Shown: one piece after another, positions 15,059-22,999 of the stretch
How positions within the stretch are numbered: position 1 is the first letter of the stretch
Layout of the letters: the number at the start of each line of letters is the position of its first letter
Source: Bacteroidaceae bacterium
Lineage (GTDB): Bacteria; Bacteroidota; Bacteroidia; Bacteroidales; Bacteroidaceae
Length of the DNA stretch: 40,618 nt
Direction of reading: 5' to 3'
Assembly: GCA_024683455.1 (NCBI GenBank)
Contig: JAIKYE010000018.1
Coordinates: 1-40,618, forward strand
The notes under the pieces: generated by a model
Database searches by the model: none
What the model saw: only the letters and a program-made list of their open reading frames with translations
Told to the model about the DNA's origin: nothing
Position numbers and translations under genes: made by a program

Positions 15059-18000
15059 AGTTCCTTTAAGAGTTCACGTACTGCTGCCTCCAACTGAAGG
15101 TCAGTACCCTTGACAACCGTCTCAGGACGGTTCAATATATAGATATCCGGCTCCAACTGTGTATTCTCCAGATAAGAACCATCGGGCAACTGATAACCGA
15201 TAACAGGAACACCAAAGACAAGCGAAGGATCTTGCAGTGTCTCCCAGTTCACAGAACTCATGGTTCCAGGAACGGGAGCACCTACCAATTTACCAATTTT
15301 CTGATGACTGTAAACCCAAGGTGTTCCGTGAGCATTGCTGTAGTTACTCTCGCTTTGCAGCATAATGCTGGGGTGATTATACCTGCGGCTGGGCATATCA
15401 CAAATTTCCCTACCACGGATCACCTGCGTAAAGTACTTTTTACCTGAGAACAAGACTTCTATATCCTCATGCAAACGACCGCCACCATTGTATCGCGTGT
15501 CAATAACAATACCCTCTTTCAGGTTGTATTTGCCTAAAATATCAGAATATACGTCACGGAAGCTGGCATCATTCATCCCCTCTATGTGTACATAACCCAA
15601 ACGTCCATTAGAGAGACGTTCTACCTCTGCAGCTCTGCTCTTTATCCAGCGTTTATAAAGCAATTCGGATTCTGCAGCCTTACTAATAGGTAAAACTACT
15701 TCGTCCCACGTACCAGCACTACCCTTCAGACTTACCAGCGTCTTCTTTCCCCTGCATTGGTTCAAGAGCTGAGACAAGTCTGTTTCCTTGGTTACAGGTT
15801 GTCCGTTGATGGCTGTTATCATATCACCAGCCTTAACCTTGCTATTGGCTCGACAGAAAGGACCGTCTTCCAACACTGCAGTAATCTTAATTCCGTCTGT
15901 AGCCTCCGTCAGGTCATATAGTAAACCCAGCTGAGCTGTTGCATCACCCTTGGCAGAATGACTATACCTACCACCCGTATGACTTACATTCAGTTCACCC
16001 AAGAGTTCGCTCAACATCTCAGCAAAGTCATAGTTATTTGATATATGTGGCAAGAAACGTGCATAGTTCTGTACCATCAGGTCCCAGTCGCATCCGTTAT
16101 AATCGGTACGGAAAATCTTTTTATTTATCTGCTTTGCAACGTGTCGAAGCATATATTCACGTTCTGCAGCCAAGTCGAGTTTCATTTGAGCATTATAAGT
16201 GATAGTTGTGGTTTTATCACCCTTCTCTATCTTCTTCATACTACTGCCAAGGGAATACAGATTGCCATCCTTATCCATCTGCAAATTTCCACTACCACCC
16301 TTGCTCAATAGTTTGGTCTCATGCTTACGGAGGTCCATCTTCCACAAATCAGGTGAACCCTCAAATGCAGAGAAATAATAAAGGCTCTCGCCGTCCTTGC
16401 TCACGATGGCATCACCCAAACGACTGCTGTTTGGTGTCAGTCGGACGATACGATCCTCCAGTCCCTCAAACTCAATCTTAAGTCCCTTGGCAGAATCTGC
16501 CTTTTCATCCTTCTTCTCGTCTTTCTTATCAGTCTTCTTGTCATCCTGCTTACTTCCGCCATCACACTTCTTATCGTTTTTCTTCTCCAGTTCCTTCAGT
16601 AGCGCATAATCCTCAGGTGAAAGGCGATATCGATCATATGCATCTTGTGTCAGAAATGCCAAGAAGACATCCTGCTGGCTACCCCATGATGCGTGACTAC
16701 GCATTCCATAGCGTTCACTCTCAAAAAGGATTGCTTTGCCATCCATCACCCACCGGGGTCTTCCACTCATATAACCACTTTGCGTGATGGGATGAATTTC
16801 ACCACCTTCAACACTCACAATACCCTGATCAGTATAGGGGTCGCGTTTGTTGGCTATATAACTCAACACGAACCACTTACCGTCTGGACTCCATTCAAAG
16901 TCAAATCCACCATCTTGCTCATACCACTTACTTCCATCGGTAACCTGTGTCACTTTCTTCGTTTTCAGGTCCACCACTTTAAGTTTGATGCGATCTTCAA
17001 TAAAGGCCAGTTTCTTACCATCTGGACTATATTTTGGACTTCGACGTTCCACCTGAGAGAAATCGGGTTTACCATTTAATCTCAGTTCAGGCACTTCAGG
17101 AAAAAAACTTTCCTCTTTTATTAATGTAGCATTGGCGAAATTAAGGTCTTCCTCCCTTACGATGCTAGCGGTATATAGCTGCCAGTTTCCGTTGCGCTCA
17201 GAGGCGTATACGATGGTACGTCCATCTGGTGCAAAGTCAACATCTGCTTCTGCGCCTGCCGTCTGAGAGATTCTTCTGGTTGTTGCATATTCCACACTGG
17301 TTACAAAAACTTCGCCTCTAATTACAAAAGCAACCTGCTTACCATCTTTACTGACTACTGACTGACGTGCACCACTCACGAAACTGAAATCAGATACCAT
17401 AGGCTCATCGTCGCGTGTCAGTGTTACACTCATTTTCTGGGGCTTTCCGTCTGGTCGTTGTGTATATATTTCTCCATTATATGTGAAGCAGAGCAGACCA
17501 TTCTTGGCAATGCTCAAAAAACGTACTGGATGTGTTTTAAAGTTGGTAACAGGCTTAGGAGTAGTAGCTTTAGTAGCTGCAGCCTGAGCCGCACAACTAT
17601 ATACATTCATACTGCCGCCATTGCGTTCGCTCAAGAAGTAAAGCGTCTTACCATCGGCACTCACAACGGGATTACGGTCCTCACCTGCATGTTGCGTAAC
17701 ATTGGTGTGTTGCTGGCTGGCAGCATCATAGAACCAGATATCGCGTGTAATAGAAGATGTATGGTGTTTACGCCACTCATCCTCATAGCCTTTGCGGTCT
17801 TGGTAATAGAAACTCCTACCATCAGGAGCATAGTTAATCATCTCTGCAGGTGATGCCAACACTTGCAGCGTACGACCACCCTTTACTGGTACCTTATAGA
17901 GTTCAGGCAAACGACTAGAGGGGAACATCACACTCTCTGCAGGGTCTTGAATATTTGCGCCGAAAAGCACCCATTTACCATCTTGAGTGAATGCCTGGGG

Positions 18001-18354
18001 AACCTCCGCCGTGCTATTATAGGTAAGACGTGATGCAGAACCACCTTCGGCCGACATGACATATATATCCAGATTTCCGTGTCTGTCGCTGGAAAAAGCA
18101 ATCTGCTTGCTATCGGCACTCCATACAGGAGAGCATTCGTAACTGTCCTGCGTAGTCAACTGGACGGCAGTACCTCCCTCTGCAGAAACCTTATATATAT
18201 CACCCTTATAGCAAAATAGAACCTGCGCCCCATCTGGACTAATCACAACATCCCTCAGCCAAAGCGGTGTAATAGCTTGACTCGCATTAATCTTTTGTAC
18301 ATAACACGCAAAAAATGCCACCAAGGTAGCAATCAATAGTTTTATTGTTCTCAT
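15055..18354 (-). CDS. Tricorn-like S41 protease, secreted
   Basis: A 1099-residue protein with a signal peptide (about 1-24). Residues 30-590 are repeated WD/TolB-like blades (SPDGAQVLFCYKGDIY, SSDRHGNLDIYVMSAEGG and others), forming the tricorn beta-propellers. Residues about 592-624 are a low-complexity Lys/Asp linker. The tricorn core follows, with S791-H792 in ELNVSH, a PDZ domain at about 810-885, nucleophile candidate S1006 in NYSNAHG, and E1063 near YLENTQLEPD. These match the Ser-His-Ser-Glu tetrad of tricorn. The gene starts 8 bases after the end of the AraC regulator gene on the same strand, so they are co-transcribed. Its stop overlaps that of the convergent kinase-AraC gene by 4 bases. 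A periplasmic peptide-degrading role is likely. Confidence 0.88.
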   Translation of the reverse strand: MRTIKLLIATLVAFFACYVQKINASQAITPLWLRDVVISPDGAQVLFCYKGDIYKVSAEGGTAVQLTTQDSYECSPVWSADSKQIAFSSDRHGNLDIYVMSAEGGSASRLTYNSTAEVPQAFTQDGKWVLFGANIQDPAESVMFPSSRLPELYKVPVKGGRTLQVLASPAEMINYAPDGRSFYYQDRKGYEDEWRKHHTSSITRDIWFYDAASQQHTNVTQHAGEDRNPVVSADGKTLYFLSERNGGSMNVYSCAAQAAATKATTPKPVTNFKTHPVRFLSIAKNGLLCFTYNGEIYTQRPDGKPQKMSVTLTRDDEPMVSDFSFVSGARQSVVSKDGKQVAFVIRGEVFVTSVEYATTRRISQTAGAEADVDFAPDGRTIVYASERNGNWQLYTASIVREEDLNFANATLIKEESFFPEVPELRLNGKPDFSQVERRSPKYSPDGKKLAFIEDRIKLKVVDLKTKKVTQVTDGSKWYEQDGGFDFEWSPDGKWFVLSYIANKRDPYTDQGIVSVEGGEIHPITQSGYMSGRPRWVMDGKAILFESERYGMRSHASWGSQQDVFLAFLTQDAYDRYRLSPEDYALLKELEKKNDKKCDGGSKQDDKKTDKKDEKKDEKADSAKGLKIEFEGLEDRIVRLTPNSSRLGDAIVSKDGESLYYFSAFEGSPDLWKMDLRKHETKLLSKGGSGNLQMDKDGNLYSLGSSMKKIEKGDKTTTITYNAQMKLDLAAEREYMLRHVAKQINKKIFRTDYNGCDWDLMVQNYARFLPHISNNYDFAEMLSELLGELNVSHTGGRYSHSAKGDATAQLGLLYDLTEATDGIKITAVLEDGPFCRANSKVKAGDMITAINGQPVTKETDLSQLLNQCRGKKTLVSLKGSAGTWDEVVLPISKAAESELLYKRWIKSRAAEVERLSNGRLGYVHIEGMNDASFRDVYSDILGKYNLKEGIVIDTRYNGGGRLHEDIEVLFSGKKYFTQVIRGREICDMPSRRYNHPSIMLQSESNYSNAHGTPWVYSHQKIGKLVGAPVPGTMSSVNWETLQDPSLVFGVPVIGYQLPDGSYLENTQLEPDIYILNRPETVVKGTDLQLEAAVRELLKEL

Positions 18355-18362
18355 AAGATTCT

Positions 18363-19475
18363 TTATTTTATTCCCTGCTGAAATTTTGCCGGGGTCATAT
18401 CTGTATATTGACGGAAAGCACGATGGAAATACTCCCTACTACTGAAGCCACAGTGAGCAGCAATTGTCTCAACTGACCATTCGGGATGTACCTTCAACAC
18501 ACGTTTTGCCTCTTCAATACGAAGTGGCGTTACCAAACCAGCCAAATTCTTATATTCCGATTGCCTAAGCCACTCTTGCAACTGCCTACGTGTCATCTTC
18601 ATCTGTTTAGCTACTACGCTAAGCGTTAGATTATGCTCACAATAGAAGCCACTTGCTTTCCAACTTTCTACCATGTCAGAAAGTTGGGTATTGAGCATCG
18701 AGGACTGATTGTTTTCTGTATCTTCTGGAGAGGGGGGAAGGCTGTCCTCTTCTGCTTCTTCCACACGAATTATATTATCACTGACGCCATAAGTGAATAG
18801 ACTAATGGTGCTATAAGCAATGCAAAAGAAATATGCAATAGAGAACAAAACCAAGGGTTTGCCTTCCGTAAAGATAACTAGAGGTACAAAGAAAGCAAGG
18901 ATTGCCATGATTCTCATGCTTAGCCCCATCCATCCGAAAAGGTCATGTCGCTCACGGTCAAAATACTCGCCTACGGCAAGTTTCACTTGATTGTATGCCT
19001 TGTATTGCATAACAAATATGTAGCTTTGCATCACCACGTAAAGTAAAGCCACTATGTATTCTGCCGTCCGTAGGACCGATGAACCTTGTCGGAACGGTAT
19101 TGCGTCCAAACAAATGGTACCTAATAAAATAAGCATAGCTGATACGCAGATACCACAAGTTATCAGCCATTCTTTCCGTTGTATTCGTCCTTGTCGTTGC
19201 ACGTAAAGTATGGCTAATCCACAAAGTAGCGAGGCTGGTGTGAAAAACAAAAGATTGCAGAATACAGCTTGCGTTACACCCATCTGGCGAAATCCAAAAA
19301 GGTACTGAAGGAAAAACTGGAGAGCTATCAATCCCGTTCCTGCAGCCATCATCCATCTTGCCCGTGCAAAACTTATTCTGCGGATAGATCGGTGGGGAAC
19401 ACACAACATTAACATCACAGACAACATCAGCATTGTCAGTACACCACTAATCTGCATTTCTCCAATTGTAATCAT
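18363..19475 (-). CDS. Multi-span membrane AraC-family transcriptional regulator
   Basis: A 370-residue protein. The N-terminal half has about six to seven hydrophobic segments (for example VLTMLMLSVMLMLCV, LLFFTPASLLCGLAILYV and IMAILAFFVPLVIF). The C-terminal 100 residues hold an AraC double helix-turn-helix (LTLSVVAKQMKMTRRQLQEW and VETIAAHCGFSSREYFHRAF). The regulator is therefore tied to the inner membrane and probably senses a membrane or envelope signal. The frame extends to a TTG at 19490, but a -7 element overlaps that stretch, so ATG at 19475 was used. A further ATG at 19457 has a better GGAG ribosome site and may be the true start. It precedes the tricorn protease gene by 8 bases. 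Confidence 0.82.
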   Translation of the reverse strand: MITIGEMQISGVLTMLMLSVMLMLCVPHRSIRRISFARARWMMAAGTGLIALQFFLQYLFGFRQMGVTQAVFCNLLFFTPASLLCGLAILYVQRQGRIQRKEWLITCGICVSAMLILLGTICLDAIPFRQGSSVLRTAEYIVALLYVVMQSYIFVMQYKAYNQVKLAVGEYFDRERHDLFGWMGLSMRIMAILAFFVPLVIFTEGKPLVLFSIAYFFCIAYSTISLFTYGVSDNIIRVEEAEEDSLPPSPEDTENNQSSMLNTQLSDMVESWKASGFYCEHNLTLSVVAKQMKMTRRQLQEWLRQSEYKNLAGLVTPLRIEEAKRVLKVHPEWSVETIAAHCGFSSREYFHRAFRQYTDMTPAKFQQGIK

Positions 19476-19479
19476 GTCG

Positions 19480-19487
19480 CGAAGGTA
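19480..19487 (-). promoter_or_regulatory. Probable -7 element of the AraC-tricorn operon
   Basis: The minus strand reads TACCTTCG, one mismatch from TAnnTTTG. It lies only 5 bases before the ATG at 19475, so the transcript would be leaderless or translation would begin at 19457. No clear -33 element is seen; short GTGAAAA repeats fill the region where it should be. Confidence 0.4.
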
Positions 19488-19495
19488 CAAAGAAT

Positions 19496-19600
19496 AAGTG
19501 AAAAGTGAAGGATTGGAAAGAAAAAATGTGAAAAAGTAAAATGAAATGTGAAAAATTATTCAGCAAATCATGGTTCTGAAAGGAAGTAATTGTGAAAAAA
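19496..19600. repeat. Spaced GTGAAAA-type direct repeats in the AraC upstream region
   Basis: ATGTGAAAAAG at 19526-19536, ATGTGAAAAAT at 19546-19556 and TTGTGAAAAAA at 19590-19600 are near-identical. A partial copy, AAGTGAAAAG, sits at 19496-19505. The first two full copies are 20 bases apart, about two helical turns. They lie between the AraC promoter and the 21-base tandem repeats and could be regulator binding sites. Confidence 0.5.
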
Positions 19601-19603
19601 CGC

Positions 19604-19660
19604 GTGTTTTTTTACACCAAGTGCGTGTTTTTTTACACCAAGTGCATGTTTTTTTACACC
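19604..19660 (+). repeat. Tandem 21-bp repeat, 2.7 copies
   Basis: Copies occupy 19604-19624, 19625-19645 and 19646-19660 (truncated). Each contains GTGT, a run of T and ACACC, so each is also a small inverted repeat (GTGT/ACAC). The first two are identical; the third differs at its first base and loses the AAGTGC end. Because 21 is a multiple of three, a GTG-started frame reads a heptapeptide repeat through it, but coding is doubtful. Confidence 0.75.
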
Positions 19661-19705
19661 TTCATATATATGTTTTTATTTATTTTGCGAAAAAATAATC
19701 TAATA

Positions 19706-19831
19706 ATGAACAATAGTTTTCAAGATTTTCTATCTCAGCCCCTATGGCTTACCATTCCTATGGTTATCGTATATCTAGGGCTTATAGCATATATCATCTA
19801 TTTTGTCTGGACATTCCGTAAAAGAAAATAA
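19706..19831 (+). CDS. Small single-span membrane protein (41 residues)
   Basis: The protein starts MNNSFQDFLSQPLWLTIP, has one hydrophobic span (about residues 14-34, IPMVIVYLGLIAYIIYFVW) and ends in the basic FRKRK, the layout of a small inner-membrane protein with its C-terminus in the cytoplasm. The frame is open from a GTG at 19592, but that part is only the tandem repeat; the ATG at 19706 is preceded by an A/T-rich leader with TATTTTGC at about 19682. The sequence is not recognised. It is followed after one base by a 29-codon ORF and then by a terminator, so it forms its own short transcript. Confidence 0.55.
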   Translation: MNNSFQDFLSQPLWLTIPMVIVYLGLIAYIIYFVWTFRKRK

Positions 19832-19832
19832 T

Positions 19833-19922
19833 ATGAAACACACATATTTTGAACCATTCGCAATAGCAATACGTTTACAGGCTATGAGCAACGCTTGGAA
19901 CTGCAAATGGTTGTTTAGGTAA
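19833..19922 (+). CDS. Possible 29-residue micro-ORF
   Basis: An ATG one base after the stop of the small membrane protein opens 29 codons (MKHTYFEPFAIAIRLQAM...) ending 12 bases before a terminator hairpin. The tight spacing to the previous stop and the position inside the same short transcript are the only support. The sequence is not recognised and could be chance. Confidence 0.3.
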   Translation: MKHTYFEPFAIAIRLQAMSNAWNCKWLFR

Positions 19923-19933
19923 AAAGATTCACG

Positions 19934-19967
19934 AGGTGTGGAAAGGCTACGGTCTTTTCACACCTTT
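19934..19967 (+). terminator. Rho-independent terminator after the micro-ORFs
   Basis: GGTGTGGAAAG at 19935-19945 pairs with CTTTTCACACC at 19954-19964 (11 bp with one G-T pair, extended by an A-T pair), with an 8-base loop and then TTTAATT. The right arm resembles the end of the 21-bp repeats upstream. Confidence 0.65.
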
Positions 19968-20020
19968 AATTAAGTGACCTCTATCGTTTACAAAAATATA
20001 TTGAATTAAAAATCTCAAAA

Positions 20021-21673
20021 ATGAAAATCAATTCCGACAAACTGACAAAGGCTGCACTTACATTGTTGCCTGCAGGTGCACTGCTGAGTGCTTGTTCTGA
20101 TTCTAACGAGAGTACTATTGAACCCGAGCGTAATGCCGATGGTAAGTATAACATCATCTTCATCACTTGCGACCAAGAGGCTTACATGCCGCAGTACCCT
20201 GCAGGCAGTGACTACGCTGCCCGCGAGCGTCTGCGTCAGATTGGTACAACCTTCGAGAAGCACTATGCCTGTGCCAACGTATCTACCAGTAGCCGTTCTG
20301 TTATATATACTGGACGCCATATCACGGAAACATGTATGCTGGATAATACCAACTATGCTTTTGTAAATGACATGTCACGTGACCTGCCTACCGTGGGTGA
20401 TATGCTGCGTCAGGCTGGCTACTATACCGCATTCAAGGGTAAGTGGCACATCTCAGAAGATACAGAATCACTCGAGGAATATGGCTTCAGCGACTGGACG
20501 GAGGGTGATATGTATGGTTCTGTTCTTGAGGGGTATCATGAGGATGGCACCATAGCAGAGCATGCCATTGACTGGTTGAAGAGCAAGGGTAAGGAATTAA
20601 ACACCAAGGGACAAAGCTTCTTCTTGGCTGTAAATTTCTTAAATCCTCACGATATAATGTACTTTAATGAGACACCAGGAAAGTATATCGCTGGTGAAGC
20701 TACTCCCGCTCCAGACGATCCACTCTATAAAAAGACATATGATGTGCCCGTACCAGCTTCATGGAACGAGCCCTTCGACAAACCTGGTCGCCCCGCCGCT
20801 CACAACGACTATAATCGTCAGTGGCAGGCATGGGTTGGTCCGTCTCCCACTATTGAAGAAGGTTGGAAAACCTTCCGCGACTATTACTACAATACCATTC
20901 AGGACGAGGACAACCACATGATGGTGCTCCTGAACTATCTGGCAGAGGCCGGTTTGTTGAAGAATACCATCATCATCTATACAAGCGACCATGGTGAGAT
21001 GCAGGGTGAACATGGCCTTAAAGGAAAGGGAGGCAACATGTATGAGAACAACATTCACGTACCGCTGGTTGTCTATCATCCCGAGATTCCTGGTGGCAAG
21101 CATTGCTGGAACCTGACCTCTCATCTTGATCTTGCACCTACATTCATCGACATAGCAACCAACGGCAACAAACTGCAGTTCAATGCCATTACATCTGCTT
21201 TGCACGGCCATTCTCTGCTACCTGCTGTCAAGGATCCCAGTACCGATATTCGCAACAGCGAGGGTGCTCTGTTCTGCTTTGAGATGATTTCTATGATTGA
21301 TGGAGACTACGTACTGAATCCTAATGTGAGACCCGCCTACCGTGCCGACATGAACAAGCGTGGCTTTGTACGTGGTATCATTACACCTGAGTATAAGTTC
21401 GCCCGTTATTTCTCACCTCTCAATTTTAACAGTCCTGCAGACTACGATGCCCTCTGGGCAAATAACGATGTAGAACTCCTACAGTGCGGAACCGACGAGA
21501 CAGAAAACTTGGCATGGCCTAAGAATAATGATAATAAGCAGCTTGTTGAAACAATGAATCAGAAGCTCAACACGCTTATTCAACATGAGATTGGTACCGA
21601 TGATGGAAGTGAGACCAAGAAGGGTTATCTGGGTGGTGTAGAGATGTATGACAAGAACAGGTATGCCCAGTAA
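20021..21673 (+). CDS. Serine-type sulfatase lipoprotein
   Basis: A 550-residue alkaline-phosphatase-superfamily sulfatase. The N-terminus has a lipobox LSAC with Cys25, so the protein is probably anchored as a lipoprotein. The active-site signature is STSSR at residues 88-92, followed by SVIYTGRH. S88 would be converted to formylglycine, making this a Ser-type sulfatase. Serine replaces the usual Pro at the third position. Metal-binding motifs are ITCDQ near residue 51 and YTSDHGEMQGEHG near 325. It would hydrolyse sulfate esters on host or algal glycans; the substrate is not evident. The gene overlaps the next one, an anaerobic sulfatase maturase, so enzyme and activator are made together. 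No clear promoter match was found in the 50 bases upstream. Confidence 0.9.
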   Translation: MKINSDKLTKAALTLLPAGALLSACSDSNESTIEPERNADGKYNIIFITCDQEAYMPQYPAGSDYAARERLRQIGTTFEKHYACANVSTSSRSVIYTGRHITETCMLDNTNYAFVNDMSRDLPTVGDMLRQAGYYTAFKGKWHISEDTESLEEYGFSDWTEGDMYGSVLEGYHEDGTIAEHAIDWLKSKGKELNTKGQSFFLAVNFLNPHDIMYFNETPGKYIAGEATPAPDDPLYKKTYDVPVPASWNEPFDKPGRPAAHNDYNRQWQAWVGPSPTIEEGWKTFRDYYYNTIQDEDNHMMVLLNYLAEAGLLKNTIIIYTSDHGEMQGEHGLKGKGGNMYENNIHVPLVVYHPEIPGGKHCWNLTSHLDLAPTFIDIATNGNKLQFNAITSALHGHSLLPAVKDPSTDIRNSEGALFCFEMISMIDGDYVLNPNVRPAYRADMNKRGFVRGIITPEYKFARYFSPLNFNSPADYDALWANNDVELLQCGTDETENLAWPKNNDNKQLVETMNQKLNTLIQHEIGTDDGSETKKGYLGGVEMYDKNRYAQ

Positions 21674-22895
21674 CGACGACTTCCGACATTATGCTATTGA
21701 GGTAAAACCAATAGGCGCTGCATGTAACCTCAGATGTGAATACTGTTATTACCTAGGGAAAGGGAGCGGTGATAAAGCCGCCCCCGCCCTTATGGCAGAT
21801 GACGTACTGGAGAACTATATCCGGCAGGTCATTGACATCCATGGTCAATATGCAGAAATAGAATTTGCTTGGCACGGCGGAGAGCCAACCATGTGCGGCA
21901 TTCCCTTCTACGAGAAGGCCATGGCGTTACAGCAGAAGTACGGAAAAGGACGCCGAATCCTTAACACCCTTCAGACCAATGGTACTTTGCTTACAGATGA
22001 CTGGTGCCAATTCTTCCATGACAATCAGTTCCGTATTGGATTGAGCATAGATGGTCCCGAGCATCTACATAATATATATCGTAAGGATGCACACGGAGAA
22101 GGAACCTTTGCTCGAACCATGCATGGACATGAATTGCTGCAGAAGCATGGCGTGGAGTTCAATACTCTGACCACTGTCAATGCAGCTAATGCTGATCACG
22201 CTAAGGAGGTTTACAATTTTCTGCGTGAGTTTAGCAACTTTATGCAATTCTTGCCCGTAGTAGAACGAAGGACTACCCCTCAACCACTTTCTGGTAAGGA
22301 AAGGGATGGTCACATTCCAGTTGCCATCCCACCTGGACTTTATACGTCACCCAAAACAAGGGAGGGGCAAGGGGAAGAAATCGTTCTTGCACCGTTCTCT
22401 GTGTCGGCTGAGGCATACGGAAAGTTTCTATGCACAGTGTTCGATGAATGGGCACGTAAGGATATCGGGAAAAAGTTTGTACAAGTCATTGAGGCTACCA
22501 TTGGTAATCTCACACACCGGCCTGCTGGGTTATGCGTCCATGAGTCTGTCTGTGGGCACTGCGGTGTAATAGAGAAGAATGGCGATCTTTACCGTTGCGA
22601 CCGCTATGTATTCCCTGAATATCGCGCAGGAAACATTATGACAGACAATCTATACAACTTAATGCAAACAAACCGCCAATTTGGTGAGTATAAATTGGAG
22701 AGTTTGCCCCCCGCCTGTCTGCACTGCGATGTGGTAGAACTCTGCTTTGGAGGTTGTCCAAAGGACCGTATAGAAGAACGTCTCGCATTTTCTGCAGAGT
22801 ATGGCAAACCCATAGTAGAACGTCGCAACTATCTATGTTCCGGCTACAAAATGTTTTTCCAGTACATCAAGAAGCACTTTGGAAAGATAAGGTAA
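21663..22895 (+). CDS. Anaerobic sulfatase-maturating enzyme (radical SAM, SPASM)
   Basis: A 410-residue radical SAM enzyme that oxidises an active-site Ser or Cys of sulfatases to formylglycine. The SAM cluster motif is CNLRCEYC (C21, C25, C28). The C-terminal SPASM domain has the cysteines of CVHESVCGHCG, YRCDRYVFPEY and CLHCDVVELCFGGCPKDR for two auxiliary clusters. Start 21663 gives the short lead before the barrel usual for the family; ATG at 21648 in the same frame is possible. It overlaps the sulfatase gene. Residues about 205-235 form a linker rich in Gly, Pro and Lys between barrel and SPASM that differs from the short segment expected there. Confidence 0.92.
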   Translation: MPSNDDFRHYAIEVKPIGAACNLRCEYCYYLGKGSGDKAAPALMADDVLENYIRQVIDIHGQYAEIEFAWHGGEPTMCGIPFYEKAMALQQKYGKGRRILNTLQTNGTLLTDDWCQFFHDNQFRIGLSIDGPEHLHNIYRKDAHGEGTFARTMHGHELLQKHGVEFNTLTTVNAANADHAKEVYNFLREFSNFMQFLPVVERRTTPQPLSGKERDGHIPVAIPPGLYTSPKTREGQGEEIVLAPFSVSAEAYGKFLCTVFDEWARKDIGKKFVQVIEATIGNLTHRPAGLCVHESVCGHCGVIEKNGDLYRCDRYVFPEYRAGNIMTDNLYNLMQTNRQFGEYKLESLPPACLHCDVVELCFGGCPKDRIEERLAFSAEYGKPIVERRNYLCSGYKMFFQYIKKHFGKIR

Positions 22896-22933
22896 CACAT
22901 AGTTAATAAATATTCATATTTTTCGTTTTTTAT

Positions 22934-22965
22934 TTTGGAACTTCACGAAGATTGTACTATCTTTG
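22934..22965 (+). promoter_or_regulatory. Promoter of the xylose operon
   Basis: TTTG at 22934-22937, a 20-base spacer and TATCTTTG at 22958-22965 fit the Bacteroidetes promoter exactly. The xylE start at 23000 follows after about 28 leader bases. Confidence 0.75.
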
Positions 22966-22999
22966 CATAAAATTTGTAAACTTTTACACTTAAACTACC

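Noticed and set aside
19592..19705. GTG-started extension encoding a heptapeptide repeat before the small membrane protein
   Set aside because: It only translates the 21-bp tandem repeat and a T-rich region; the ATG at 19706 is the better start.
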